A stretch of DNA of 64,000 bases from Aspidiotus rigidus (Eukaryota; Arthropoda; Insecta; Hemiptera; Diaspididae). This document shows positions 23,175 to 34,053 of the stretch, one piece after another (the first letter of the stretch is position 1; the number at the start of each line of letters is the position of its first letter). Made by a program: the position numbers and the translations under genes. The notes under the pieces are model-generated. The model searched no databases. It was not told where the DNA came from and worked only from the letters and a program-made list of their open reading frames with translations. The stretch covers positions 3,472,001 to 3,536,000 of the forward strand of contig JAVHKY010000018.1 in assembly GCA_035079385.1 (NCBI GenBank), written 5' to 3'.

Positions 23175-23963
23175 AAAGGGTATAGCCGGGTTTGGGGGGC
23201 GAATCGGCCCCGGAGCCAAATTTCATATTCAGCATTGGGAGAATGTTTCTCAATATAAAAAATCATTTTTCGCCGTCAGATTTTTAGCCTGATAATATTA
23301 CGACATAAGGAAAAAAATGTATTTATTCTTCCAAAATTCATATCTTAGGCAATTTTTATCCGATTTTCAAGTACTATACCAATTTGGGCAGGTATTTTTA
23401 ACGCGCAAATTGTAGTAATTTTTAAAAATTTTTTCATCAGTATTTTTGTAAAAAAATTTTACATACATTTTAACGTTTGTTTTCGCGTCCTTATGGAGGT
23501 GCAATTCTAAAAAATATATAGGTATGTGATGTACCACATCTGTATCTACTCAGAGAAAAAAAAAATGTATTTTTCCAAGGGGCGGAACAACCCTCAAAAT
23601 CGATATTTCCGAGCCGGCCAATACGCTCTACTAGTAAGGACGCGAAAACGATTAACGTTAAGATGTACATAAAAAAATTTTTCCACAAAAAATACTGATG
23701 AAACAATCTTGAAAAAATTACTAAAATTTGCGCGTTAAAGATACCTGCCCATATTGGTAAAGTACTTGAAAATCGGATAAAAATTGCCTAAAATAAGAAT
23801 TTTGTAAGAATAAATACATTTTTTGCCATATGTCGTGATTATTATAAGGCTAAAAATCTAAAACTTGGCGAAATTTTTTTTTTATATTGAGAAACATCCC
23901 AATACTAAATATGAAATTTGCCTCCGAGGACGATTCACCCCCAAACCCGACTATATACCCTTT
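23175..23963. mobile_element. Fold-back element, ~390-bp arms (family FB-CCGGG)
   Basis: The left end AAAGGGTATAGCCGGGTTTG and the right end, mirrored as AAAGGGTATATAGTCGGGTT, begin arms that run inward almost to the middle (about 23570/23590). There is no frame with protein features. The matching block at 45.13 kb lacks it, so it inserted after the duplication. Its terminal sequence also begins the 3.4-kb fold-back at 60.59 kb (AAAGGCTCTAGCCGGGTAAG), suggesting one family. Confidence 0.8.
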
Positions 23964-25062
23964 GTGAACTCTTTCAAGATTAATTACTCGTAGATTCAAC
24001 CGCATGATCAGGGAGGCTAATATCTTGTCTAAGAGCTCCTTTTCTGTCTTTGATGACGAAGTCCCATAATATATAATTCGAGTTCCCAGAACTAAATTTC
24101 CTCAAGTCTTTCTTGTGTGCTCAGAATTAAGGGAATGAGCCTACACCACAGCCTCTTTCACCCGCCTTTATTTGAAAAGTCTCCTACGTGTCGATCGAGT
24201 TCCAAGGTCGAAATTCTTTCAAGTCCCTAAAAAATATAAGTCGACTCATTTCCACTCTCTTTCCTGTGTCAATGACCACATTTTCCCGAGTTTCTATCGT
24301 AAATCAAGGTCATTTAGTATCAGGGACGCGAAGCAATTCGAAACCTATGATAGGTATTACGTCACCCGTGACGCAGACGTGATGTTTCAGAATTAGGTGT
24401 GTGATTCAAGGATAAAACAAAGATATAAAATATGTAAAGTACCAAACGTATTAAAATAAATTTTTCATTGCTTTCATCTGAAATTCATTCACCCCAGAAT
24501 CGACACTCGACTAATCAAAAGTTGAGTTGTAGTAACGAAGAAATGTTTATTTCTGTATGAACAAAAGAATATTGAAATCTAGATCATGGATTCTCACTAC
24601 GTGTACCTACACTTGACTGAATGTTGATTCACGAAGATCTGGGTTTTTATTAGTTTATATACAGAAAAAGTAGATTAACCAAATATCAAGTCCACAAAGA
24701 CCTGTGAAGACTGTTACTACGAAAAGCTCTCGAGAAAACCGCGATTGGAATGAATACGTCAGAGTCACTTCATTCCGTTAACAAAACTTCTTGTCTATAT
24801 TTTGTAACCCTGATGCCACATATTTCTGTTTTTTTCTGTTCTCTTTTGGGCATTTTGTACCTGTTCGAGTCATCACCCGGGAAACGATTCCACGTTTGAA
24901 TTACTAGTAGAAAAAAGAGATCCTATTTTCATATTTTAATAAAATTTTGAATGATTCGTAGACCTTAACAAGACGTAATATAGTATTTAAATCTTTGAAC
25001 TCGAAGGCTCCATTGATTCGCTCGAACTGATCGATCCAATTCCTATTTTCATCGAATAGACC

Positions 25063-25939
25063 AAGATAAATATCCATCGAGCTTTTGTTTTCACGTTATT
25101 AGTCCTGACCAGAAATGTACATGCTGAGAATTTATGGCCATCCAGCAATGGAACGATCGGTTATCAACCAGGTGAAGTATTTCTGTCTCGATACTCGCAC
25201 AGGGACGGCGGAAAAATGAATTCATATGCGTTCAGTTCCTACTTATAGGTACATCTTTAACTAATAAAATGAAAATTGAGAAAATTTTGAAGTAATGGAA
25301 ATGAACACAATTGCAGTTTGTGTAAGCAAAGGGTACTCGTGAATATTTCATAATGATCTTATAGTACTGATCAAAACAAGGGGTTTTATAGGTAAATTAT
25401 ATCGTAATAGTGCCTAATTAGCTTATGATAGATGAATAGCAAAGTAAAACATTTCCTTCTCTCGTCAGTGAGGCGTGAAGACTCTTTCTGGGGGAGCAGG
25501 ATTTTGAAATACTTAGGTATATGTTCATGTTATCCTAGACTTTAGATTTTGAAAAATAAGACTTTTATTTATTTATCAACGAGCTACAATTTATATTTCG
25601 GGCTATTAGCTCGACAGCTTTACATCAAGTGTTTTGATTATACACTTCATAATTCTTAATTGCTTTAGTTTTGTATCTTTTCCTCCTGATAGTATTCGCC
25701 TTTCAAAATTATATTTTTATGCCTTTTCTAATTGCAAATTTATAATATAACCTGTGTCAACAGTTCGATTTTTTCTATTCACAGAGTTTCCAAAAACGGT
25801 TACAATAATAGCAATCGCCTTCTTTGGCGGTCATGGCGTATCTGCAAAACCTATGGAACCAGGAATGCAAATGCCAGGCCGAATCCAATACGAACGTGAT
25901 AATGATCAAAAACATCTAGGCGGTGATATCCTTTTTTAG
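25063..25939 (+). pseudogene. Secreted peptide family copy C, start codons lost
   Basis: Exons corresponding to 25063-25171 and 25785-25939 match copy G closely, including splice sites (CCAG/GTGAAG and TTCACAG/AG) and phase 1. In copy G the frame opens with two tandem ATGs. Here the same codons read AAG ATA, no other in-frame ATG exists in exon 1, and an in-frame TAG lies two codons upstream. The rest of the frame is open: a signal-peptide-like stretch, ENLWPSSNGTIGYQP, then EFPKTVTIIAIAFFGGHGVS and a tail ending GGDILF. It is either a very young pseudogene or translated from a non-AUG codon. The former is likelier. Confidence 0.72.
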
Positions 25940-26645
25940 GGATTGTTTATTCAATGTTCACTCTATACTGATGGTTAGGAAGAATTTAATCAGTTGATTT
26001 ATTTGATGTACCTATTTAAAAATCAGACATTCATTTAATATTTTATATTAAGGTTTCTTCATTCTTGTTCCAACCAAATATAGATACCGGAGATTTGTAA
26101 ATATGAAAGTTCAGTAGTTCGAGTTATTATACTGTTGTAGAAAACGAACTGGTTGGAACGATGCGACGAGGTACTTCGAGGGCACGTATTCGGCCCGAAA
26201 TTCACCTTTATGAGAACAATAAAGAGCTACTGAAAAAAATTTTCCCTCTGCTGTTCTCAATTGTGTTTCTCAACCGGTATACCGCGGCACACCACTGTGC
26301 CGAAAACCCATCTTAGGCGTACCGCGAGATTTGGACCAAAAAACCGAATTGACATAAACTAAAAAAAGAATCACCAATTTCGTCTATCCCCTTGAAAAAT
26401 TAATCAGAAGCACTACCTGACCAATGTGTTACAGCTTCTGAATGATGCAAATTCAATTTATAATCACTTAAATTTGAGTCGAGACCTTCAGTGAATGTCA
26501 TAAAATCAACCTTTCTACAACGTGGCAGAAAGTACAGATCATATTCCATGTCTCACTGCAGAATTTGAAATTAAGAGAGTGCATGGGGTTAACCCTTTCG
26601 AGTATATTGATGACTGAACTCAAAATTTTCCCGAGTCCCAGAATA

Positions 26646-27001
26646 TCTCGTTCAGCCTTGCTTACAGAATATGTGGATCAGCATTGCCTATTGAATATCA
26701 AGTTCAGCATTGCTTACGGAATATCTGGTTCATTTGTGCTTACAGAATATCTGGTTCAGAAGTGCTTATGGAATATGTGGTTCAGCATTACATATATGAA
26801 ATATCTGGTTCACCATTACTTACAGAATATGTAGATCAGCACTGCCTATTGAATACCTGGTTTAGCATTGCTTAAGGGATATCTGGTTGCTTACCGAATA
26901 TCTGGTTCAGCATTGCATATGGAATATCCGGTTCATCAGTGCATACGGAATATCTGATACAGCAGTGCTTATGGGATATCTGGTTCAGCATTGCTTATTA
27001 C
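26646..27001 (+). repeat. 26-bp satellite array, first segment
   Basis: Variants of the unit GGAATATCTGGTTCAGCATT (plus GCTTAT, total 26 bp) run in tandem from about 26650. The array is interrupted by the hAT remnant at 27002 and resumes at 27781. The 78-bp triple unit leaves all frames open for long stretches, so the open frames here are an artefact of the repeat. Confidence 0.85.
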
Positions 27002-27780
27002 CAGAGCCCGGATTCTTCGGCATTTGCCGAATGATTTCAGTGCGTCCGGGAAGCATGAAAATGAAATATAAAAACGTTTTAGGGGTAGTAGAAGCTACTA
27101 ACAAAAATTTATTTTGCCGAAAATTGCCGAAAATTTTTTTTTGCCGAAAATGGGTAAAACGCCGAATTATTGCCGAAACAGCGTATTTTTACAAATTTGC
27201 GAGAGATTAAGCATAAAATATGAAATAAATTCGCTCGGAATTTTTGGTTCGTGGACTTATCTTCGAGGAAATTATATCGCGCATTTGTTGCTCGGGACAC
27301 TAGGTCCGTCTGTTGTGGGAAGTCCGTTCTTAATTGCTTCATCGCAGTTAGAGAAAACTAACGCAGCTACTATAAGTACTTTTGTTAACAATGCATTGAT
27401 ACAGTTTTATGAAGGAAAGCCATTTTCAGATAAATTAGCCTACTTCTACTCGTGTCGACGGTGTCGGACGCAGCCCCTTACATGATTTTTGTAGGCAAAA
27501 ATCTCGAACCGTTCTGTAGTCGACTACTCCATGTTACCTGTGTTGCACACGGACTTCATCGTATTGCGGAAAAAGTGAGGTTACTTTTCCCCAGCGTGAA
27601 TAGCCTGCTTAGTTGGTCTCGTAAAATTTTTCTCAAAAGCCCTGCTCGAATATCTGTGTACAGTCGGCCCCGAATTTCTTAATTTTTATGTTTCTTTTTC
27701 TTTTTTGCCGAAAATTGCCGAAATTAGAATGTGGAAGTGCCGAAATATGTAATTTTTTTTGCCGAAAAATCCGGGCTCTG
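27002..27780 (+). mobile_element. hAT-superfamily transposon remnant
   Basis: Terminal inverted repeats CAGAGCCCGGATTCTTCGGC (left) and the mirrored CAGAGCCCGGATTTTTCGGC (right) are flanked by an exact 8-bp target duplication, CTTATTAC (26994-27001 and 27781-27788). That duplication fits the nTnnnnAn hAT preference. The interior carries pieces of a transposase in two frames: LGPSVVGSPFLIASSQLEKT and FVNNALIQFYEG at 27290-27410, and [20 protein letters not shown] followed by HRIAEK at 27490-27575, the kind of block found in hAT/DUF659-type transposases. At 779 bp it is far shorter than an autonomous element and is inactive. Confidence 0.88.
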
Positions 27781-30335
27781 CTTATTACGGAATATCTGGT
27801 TCAGCATTGCTTAGAGAATACGTGTTACAGCATTGCTAATGGAATATCTGGTTCAGCATTGCTTACAGAATATCTGGTTCAGCATTGCATATGGAATATC
27901 TGGTTCAGCATTGCTTATGGAATATCTGGTTTATCAATGCTTATGGAATATCTGGTTCATCAGTGCTTACAGAATATCAGATACAGCAGTGCTTATGGAA
28001 TACCTGGTTCAGCATTGCTCACTGAATACCTGGTTCAGGAATATCTGGTTCTGCATTACTTATGGACCTGGTTCAACATTGGTTATGGAATATCTGGTTC
28101 AAAATTTGCTATGGAATATCTGGTTCAAAATTGGTTATGAAATATCTGGTTCAAAATAATATCTGGAATCAAATATTCCATATGTTAACCAATTTTGAAC
28201 CAGATATTCCATAACACATGCATTTCAAACGTGATATTCTGTAAGTAATGCTGAACCAGATATTCCATACTGGTATGCAACGGGAACCAGATATTCCACA
28301 ACCAATTTATTGAACGAGATATTCTGTAAGTAATGCAGAACCAGATATTCCATAACAAAATTTTGCACAAGATATTCTGTAAGTAATGATGAACCAGATA
28401 TTCCGTACCTTAACCAATTTCGAACAATATATTCTGTAAGTAATGCTGAACCAGATATTCCATACTGGTATGCAATGGGAACCAGATATTCCACAACCAA
28501 TTTTGAACGAGATATTCTGTAAGTAATGCAGAACCAGATATTCCATAACCAAATTTTGCACAAGATATTCTGTAAGTAATGATGAACCCGATATTCCGTA
28601 CCGTAACCAATTTCGAACAATATATTCCGTAAGTAATGCTGAACCAGATATTCCATAACCAATTTTGAATCAGATATTCCATAAATAATACTGAACCATA
28701 TATTCCATAACCAATTTTGAACCAGATATCCCATAAGTAATATTGCTTATGGAATATGTGGTTCATCAATGCATACGGAATATTTGGTTCAACATTACTT
28801 ACCAAATATGTGGATCAGCGTTGCCTATTGAATATCTGGTTCAGCAATGCCTAAGGAATATCTGATTTATCAGTGCTTACGGAATATCTGGTTCAGCATT
28901 ACTTATGGGATATCTCATAAATGTTCAGCATCACTTATGGAATATCTGGTTCAAAATTGGTTATGGAATATCTGGTTCAGCTTTACTTACAGAATATCTT
29001 GTTCAAAATTTGTTATGGAATATCGGGTTCACCATAATTATTTATGGAATATCTGGTTCAAAATTGGTTATGGAATATCTGGTTCAGCATTTCACAGAAT
29101 ATCTCGTTCAAAATTTGTTATGGAATTATCTGGTTCAAAATTGGTTATGGAATATCTGGTTCAGCATTGCTTATACAGAATACCTATCTGGTTCAGCATT
29201 GCATGGAATATCTGGTCGGCATTGCTTACGGAATATCTGGTTTATCAATCTTTATGAAATATTTGGTTCAGCTTTACTTACAGAATATCTGGTTCACCAT
29301 TACTTATGGACCTGGTTCAAAATTGGTTATGAAATATCTAGTTTAAAATTTGTTATGGAATATCTGGTTCAAAATTGGTTATGGAATATCTGGTTCAAAA
29401 TTTGTTATATCTGGTTAAAAATGGGTTATGAAATATCTGGTTCAAAATTGGTTATGGAATATCTGGAACCAAATATTCCATAAGTTAACCAATTTTGAAC
29501 CAGATATTCCATACCGGTGTGCAACGGGAACCAGATATTCCACAACCAATTTTGAACGAGATATTCTGTAAGTAATGCAGAACCAGATATTCCATAACAA
29601 AATTTTGCACAAGATATTCTGTAAGTAATGATGAACCAGATATTCCGTACCGTAACCAATTTCGAACAATATATTCCGTAAGTAATGCTGAACCAGATAT
29701 TCCATAACCAATTTTGAACCAGATATATCATAAGTAATATTGCTTATGGAATATGTGGTTCAGCATTGCATACGGAATATTTGGTTCAACATTACTTACC
29801 AAATATGTGGATCAGCGTTGCCTATTGAATATCTGGTTCAGCAATGCCTAAGGAATATCTGATTTATCAGTGCTTACGGAATATCTGGTTCAGTATTGCT
29901 TATGGAATATCTGGTTCAGCAGTGCTTATGGAATATGTGGGTCAGCATTGCATATGGAATATCTGGTTCAGCACTGCATATGGAATATCTGGTTCAGCAG
30001 TGCTTACAGAATACCTGATACAGCAGTGCTTATGGAATATCTGGTTCAGCAGTGCTTATAGAATATGTCGTTCAGCATTGCATATGGAATATCTGGTTCA
30101 GCATTGCTTACGGAATATCTGATTCAGCAGTGCTTATGGAATATCTGGTTCAGCATTACATACAAATATCTGGTTCAGCATTGCTTACAGAATATCTGGT
30201 TTATCAGTGCTTATGGAATATCTGGTTCAGCATTGCTTATGGAAGCTGGTTCAGAATTGCTTACAGAATATTTGGTTCACCTGTTCTTATGGATATGAGG
30301 TTCAGCATTGCATATGGAATATCTGGTTCAGGATG
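27781..30335. repeat. 26-bp satellite, alternating orientation blocks
   Basis: The same 26-bp unit continues with orientation switches: plus at 27781-28155, minus at about 28165-28735, plus at 28736-29462, minus at 29463-29732, plus at 29733-30335. A higher-order duplication repeats about 170 bp (28738-28905 and 29735-29900) nearly unchanged. Subtypes alternate between GCATTGCTTAT and AAAATTGGTTAT in the variable half. The inverted blocks can fold into long hairpins. No gene is present. Confidence 0.9.
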
Positions 30336-30545
30336 TAGCCATGTACTCACATACCCATGTACTCATGAACCACATACTCAGATAACTATGTACACACCTA
30401 CCCATGCTATGTACCCATGAGCCCAAGTACCCATGTACTTGCATATCTATGTTCCCATGTATCCATGTACCCATGTACTCGTACAGATATACAGACGTAG
30501 TCACGTACCCATGGACCCATGGATGTATCTACCCTTTGAACCTAT
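30336..30545. repeat. Minisatellite around ACCCATGTACTC
   Basis: Imperfect copies of a 10-14-bp unit (ACCCATGTACTC, TACCCATGTA and variants) run from the edge of the 26-bp satellite to about 30545. Confidence 0.7.
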
Positions 30546-31261
30546 GCACCCATACTCACATATCCACCGCAAAACTATGAAATTTTCCTGGGTTTCAAAC
30601 AAGATTTGTGGGTGCAGTAAAGACATGGAAAATGGCAAGATCAACAAACTAGCTTCAGTGTAGAGCTTTCTCCCCCACCCTTTCCTCCACCAAGTTTTCT
30701 GTTGTGAAAGAAAGAAAAATGTTCCAAAACTCGAAAGCCTTTCAAAGAGGCGTGTGTAGGTTGAACAGAGAAACTCTAAAAAATAGTAACCCATCAGTCA
30801 AAATTGTAAGAAAATATTCCGTATGGAAACATTTTGCTTCGAAAAAACAAAATAGGAGTAACACATACTCAGGAAATCTAGGTTATGTTTACTCAGTAAA
30901 CGTAAAAATACGTACATCTAGGTCATTTAAACTCGCAATAAAAACAAGTTTAAATCCGTACACCGTAAGTACATTAAGGAACATCCGTAGCATAATTAAT
31001 TCCTATACTCGAATTCCAATAATTTCAGCGATCATTTTCTGTTTTGTACCTCTTCTTTGAAAGTCTACATTATCACACTATTTTCTTAAGTGAGGATTTT
31101 TTCTTCTTTATCCTTATATTTTTTAAAACAGGTGCTGAATTCTCATCGTGAAAAACTTAGTTTCAAATTACAACACTTGGAAAAGCTTTAGGTAGCATTT
31201 CTCTCATTATTCTATTTGGTTTGATTGTTTTGTTTTTTCTCCACATTGATACTTGGAAAAG
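30546..31261. other. Upstream region of peptide gene D
   Basis: No recognisable feature is seen. The open frame at 30704-31060 has no family features. Confidence 0.3.
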
Positions 31262-32397
31262 ATGAAGAATTATCGAATTTTCGTATTCATGTTGTTGGTT
31301 CTCTACAAGAACACAGAAGCCGAAAATTTGCTGCCGTGCACCCATGGAATAATGGGTAATAATTCAGATAGATCACATTTTGTTTTAATATTCCATCATA
31401 AGTTGGAAAAATGAGTTGGTGTCTGCCGCAGTTCGATGCACGTTCAACTAAATTATTGACTGAATGATAAAAGGGAGGAGGGAGGAGGAGTACGGCCTAT
31501 TGCATCATGTATAATGACAACGAGTAACTCGCGATGTCTGTTTTTAATGAATGTTTTTTATAGATACCTAAGTATAGTTTGTGAGTTTTTATGGTCTATT
31601 TCTTCTATATTTTGATTGTGAGTGAGTCAGCCAATTCCCTCCCTATGGACAGTTTGTGATTTGACATTTTCCTAAACCTATTTTAGGTGTACCCTCTACT
31701 TAATTTATTATATATTATTCCTTATTATTCAAATTGAAATGTAGATGTCTCATTCAGAACCTACTTAAAAAACTTTTTATAGATAGCAGGTAGAAATTTC
31801 TAAAAATACCTAATTATAAAAATCTTTTGGAAGTCGTGAAAAAAAAATTGTAGGGAAACTTTGAAGATTCAGCGAATAACACTAGGGTAAAAAAAAAAAT
31901 TAGAGCCTATTTAAAAACTGAAAGCCAAAATCAGTCTTGCCCCAAAAGTGAGAAAAAAGGACGTCTGTATAGTTTGCTCGCTATAGGCGTACGGACATAC
32001 TGCTTTAATCAACTGTATTTAGAGTTTTGACGACAAAATTGTCACAAGTGTCCTCCTAATTAGAATCTGATCAGTGTCTCTCGTTTAATTTCCCTTCGTG
32101 TCTGCTTCTCTTTTGAAATTATTCTTGAGTGGGCATTTCTTTTTTTCAAATTTACGCATGTTTCATACAATTGGTTGTAAATTCATTGTCATATTCTTCT
32201 CTCTCTCTATCGCATTCTTTGTCTTATTTAATTATCTTCTATCGACAGGCTTTCCGAAAATGGGAGCATTAATGATCATAATGACGTATGGTCATCTTTG
32301 TAGTTACAAAGTATTAGGTCGACCATCAACAAACTCAGCGAAAACCTGGCTTACAGAAAACAGATTTAACGAACTCAATGACATACACGTACAGTAG
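31262..32397 (+). CDS. Small secreted peptide, family copy D
   Basis: There are two exons, 31262-31355 and 32249-32397, joined in phase 1 (ATGG/GTAATA...TCGACAG/GCTT), giving 80 residues. Exon 1 is 15 nt shorter than in most copies. It encodes MKNYRIFVFMLLVLYKNTEA, a signal peptide, then ENLLPCTHGII. Exon 2 starts GFPKMGALMIIMTYGHLCSY and ends in a polar tail (ENRFNELNDIHVQ). The ENL motif after the signal and the G-F-P-K motif at the junction tie it to the family, but the tail is unlike any other copy. Function unknown. AATATAATATACG-type AT-rich sequence follows. Confidence 0.72.
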
Positions 32398-34053
32398 TTA
32401 CTCGTAATAATATAATATACGTACGAGTATATGAATTTCTTCGAGAGATTTTTTCATCTAAAAGGATTAAAAACAATAAATTTAGTTATAAAAAGATTGA
32501 TAATTGATAAATTTAAGAGAGTCGATCTCTGTAATTATATTTTTGTAATATTAGAATCATTGATTGTGAGTAAGTAGCTACTACAATGAAAAAATTGACC
32601 TATCTGCTTAATGATATGATTATTAACTTGAATTTTATGTTGAGCTGAAGGTAGCTTAAAAACGTAATTTGAGAAACTTCTTAGAGAAAGCGGTAGTATT
32701 TCGCCGAGAAAAAAAACTCGTAAACCACATTATTTGGTCAAAATGTCTCCAAGTGCTTATTATGTAGCTCGAAGATCAAAATTTTTTTAAGTCTCGGAAA
32801 ACTCGCAGACTACTTTGTTAGCTGCTTGAGATTGGCCTAATTAACTGTGACAATCAAGGCGTACAGGGAACCTATTCTACGGAAGGTTCTTGTATAGATT
32901 TTTATTCTGTTTATAGGCCTACTTCAAACGATAATCGTACATCGATATTTGAGTATATTTAATCAATATTTATAGACTTCTAAGTTCCCTCCTGTCATGT
33001 GTAGCTCGGAAGACAACTTTTTCCAAATCCCACGTCCCGGCTGGGGATACTTGGCCTTTTAATCTCTAATTCCCCCGCACCCTGTAGAACAGGTTCCCTG
33101 TTGAAAGGGTAAAGCTCAAGGTCTTAAATTAGATTAGAGGATCCTCGCACAATGATCCCATGCCCTGTTCCCCTTGGAATCACAATTTTATTCTTTACGT
33201 ACAGAGCTCAAAATTCAAAATTCTGGGGCAACTTGAAGGTAAAAATTTTTCCACATCATTCTCCTCCTTTTGATATTTTTCCAAGCCCTTAGAGTATACC
33301 CCGCCCTCTCTCGAAACCTATATTTACCGGAAGAACATTGAGTAATGAACAATTTTTCCCAAATACCCTTCCATAAAGCAGGTACTCCACTAAAGAGGCG
33401 AAAATCTTTCGTTATTATAGTCAAAGGTGCGACGTCTCGCAAATTTCTGGATTAGGGATGGGATTTATGGATGGAGCGAAGACATAAGACATGTCGAATA
33501 ATACTACGTATCTGTGAATTTCTCGGTTCATTCACAAATCATTTTGACGATAATCAAAATTGATAGTAAAATTGTTCATTGCTTTTATCGATTTTGAAAT
33601 TCATTCAGAACCAAAGTCGACTATGGACTAGTCAAATGTAAAGTTTTGGCGACAAAAAAATCCTCGTTTCTGTAGATATATGGAAGAATGTTGAAACCTA
33701 GTTCCTAGTTTCTTGCTATTTGACTGAATGTTGATTAAAAGAAAATGTGGGTTTTTACTTGTCTAATACACAAAAAGTAGATTAATCAAACACTGAGTCC
33801 ACGAACACCTATGAAAAATACTACTACGCAAAGTTCGTACCTATATCATTTCCATATTTCAGCTCTCTTTTAGATGTATTGCACCTTTTAAATGAGTTAT
33901 GACTCGGAGAACCGATTCTAGGAAAAAATAGGGATCCTATCTTATGACCGCATAAAATTTTGAATAATTTGTAATTTCTGGCAAACGTAAAAGATCTTCG
34001 AACACAAAGACTCGAGTGGTTTACTCGAACTGATCGACCTGATTCCTAAGACC
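32398..34053. other. Intergenic, with diverged copy of the family upstream region
   Basis: Degenerate modular-repeat units lie at 32760-33120, including AGAACAGGTTCCCTGTTGAA. From about 33480 the sequence matches the region upstream of copies C and G (TTCATTGCTTT-ATC, TTTGACTGAATGTTGATT, AAAAAGTAGATTAA), so the upstream flank is conserved in all three blocks. Confidence 0.5.

Larger units (their letters stand above)
22597..26645 (+). repeat. Segmental duplication, copy 1 (partner 44580-47832)
   Basis: The block holds the class-I exon of copy B, the upstream region and exons of copy C, and 700 bp of downstream sequence. The partner block repeats the same order at high similarity. It differs by the 789-bp fold-back at 23175-23963, which is absent from the partner. 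A third, older relative of parts of the block lies at 33480-34165 and 35110-35960, and a fragment at 38130-38435. Confidence 0.8.

Noticed and set aside
26650..30335. CRISPR-like repeat array
   Set aside because: Units are contiguous, degenerate, without unique spacers, and in a eukaryotic genome with introns.
26565..30420. Many overlapping open frames with repeated residues such as EYLVQHCL and NIWFSIAYG on both strands
   Set aside because: They are translations of a 26-bp satellite. A 78-bp period leaves all frames free of stops, and the peptides just reflect the unit. There is no start, splice or composition evidence for a gene.
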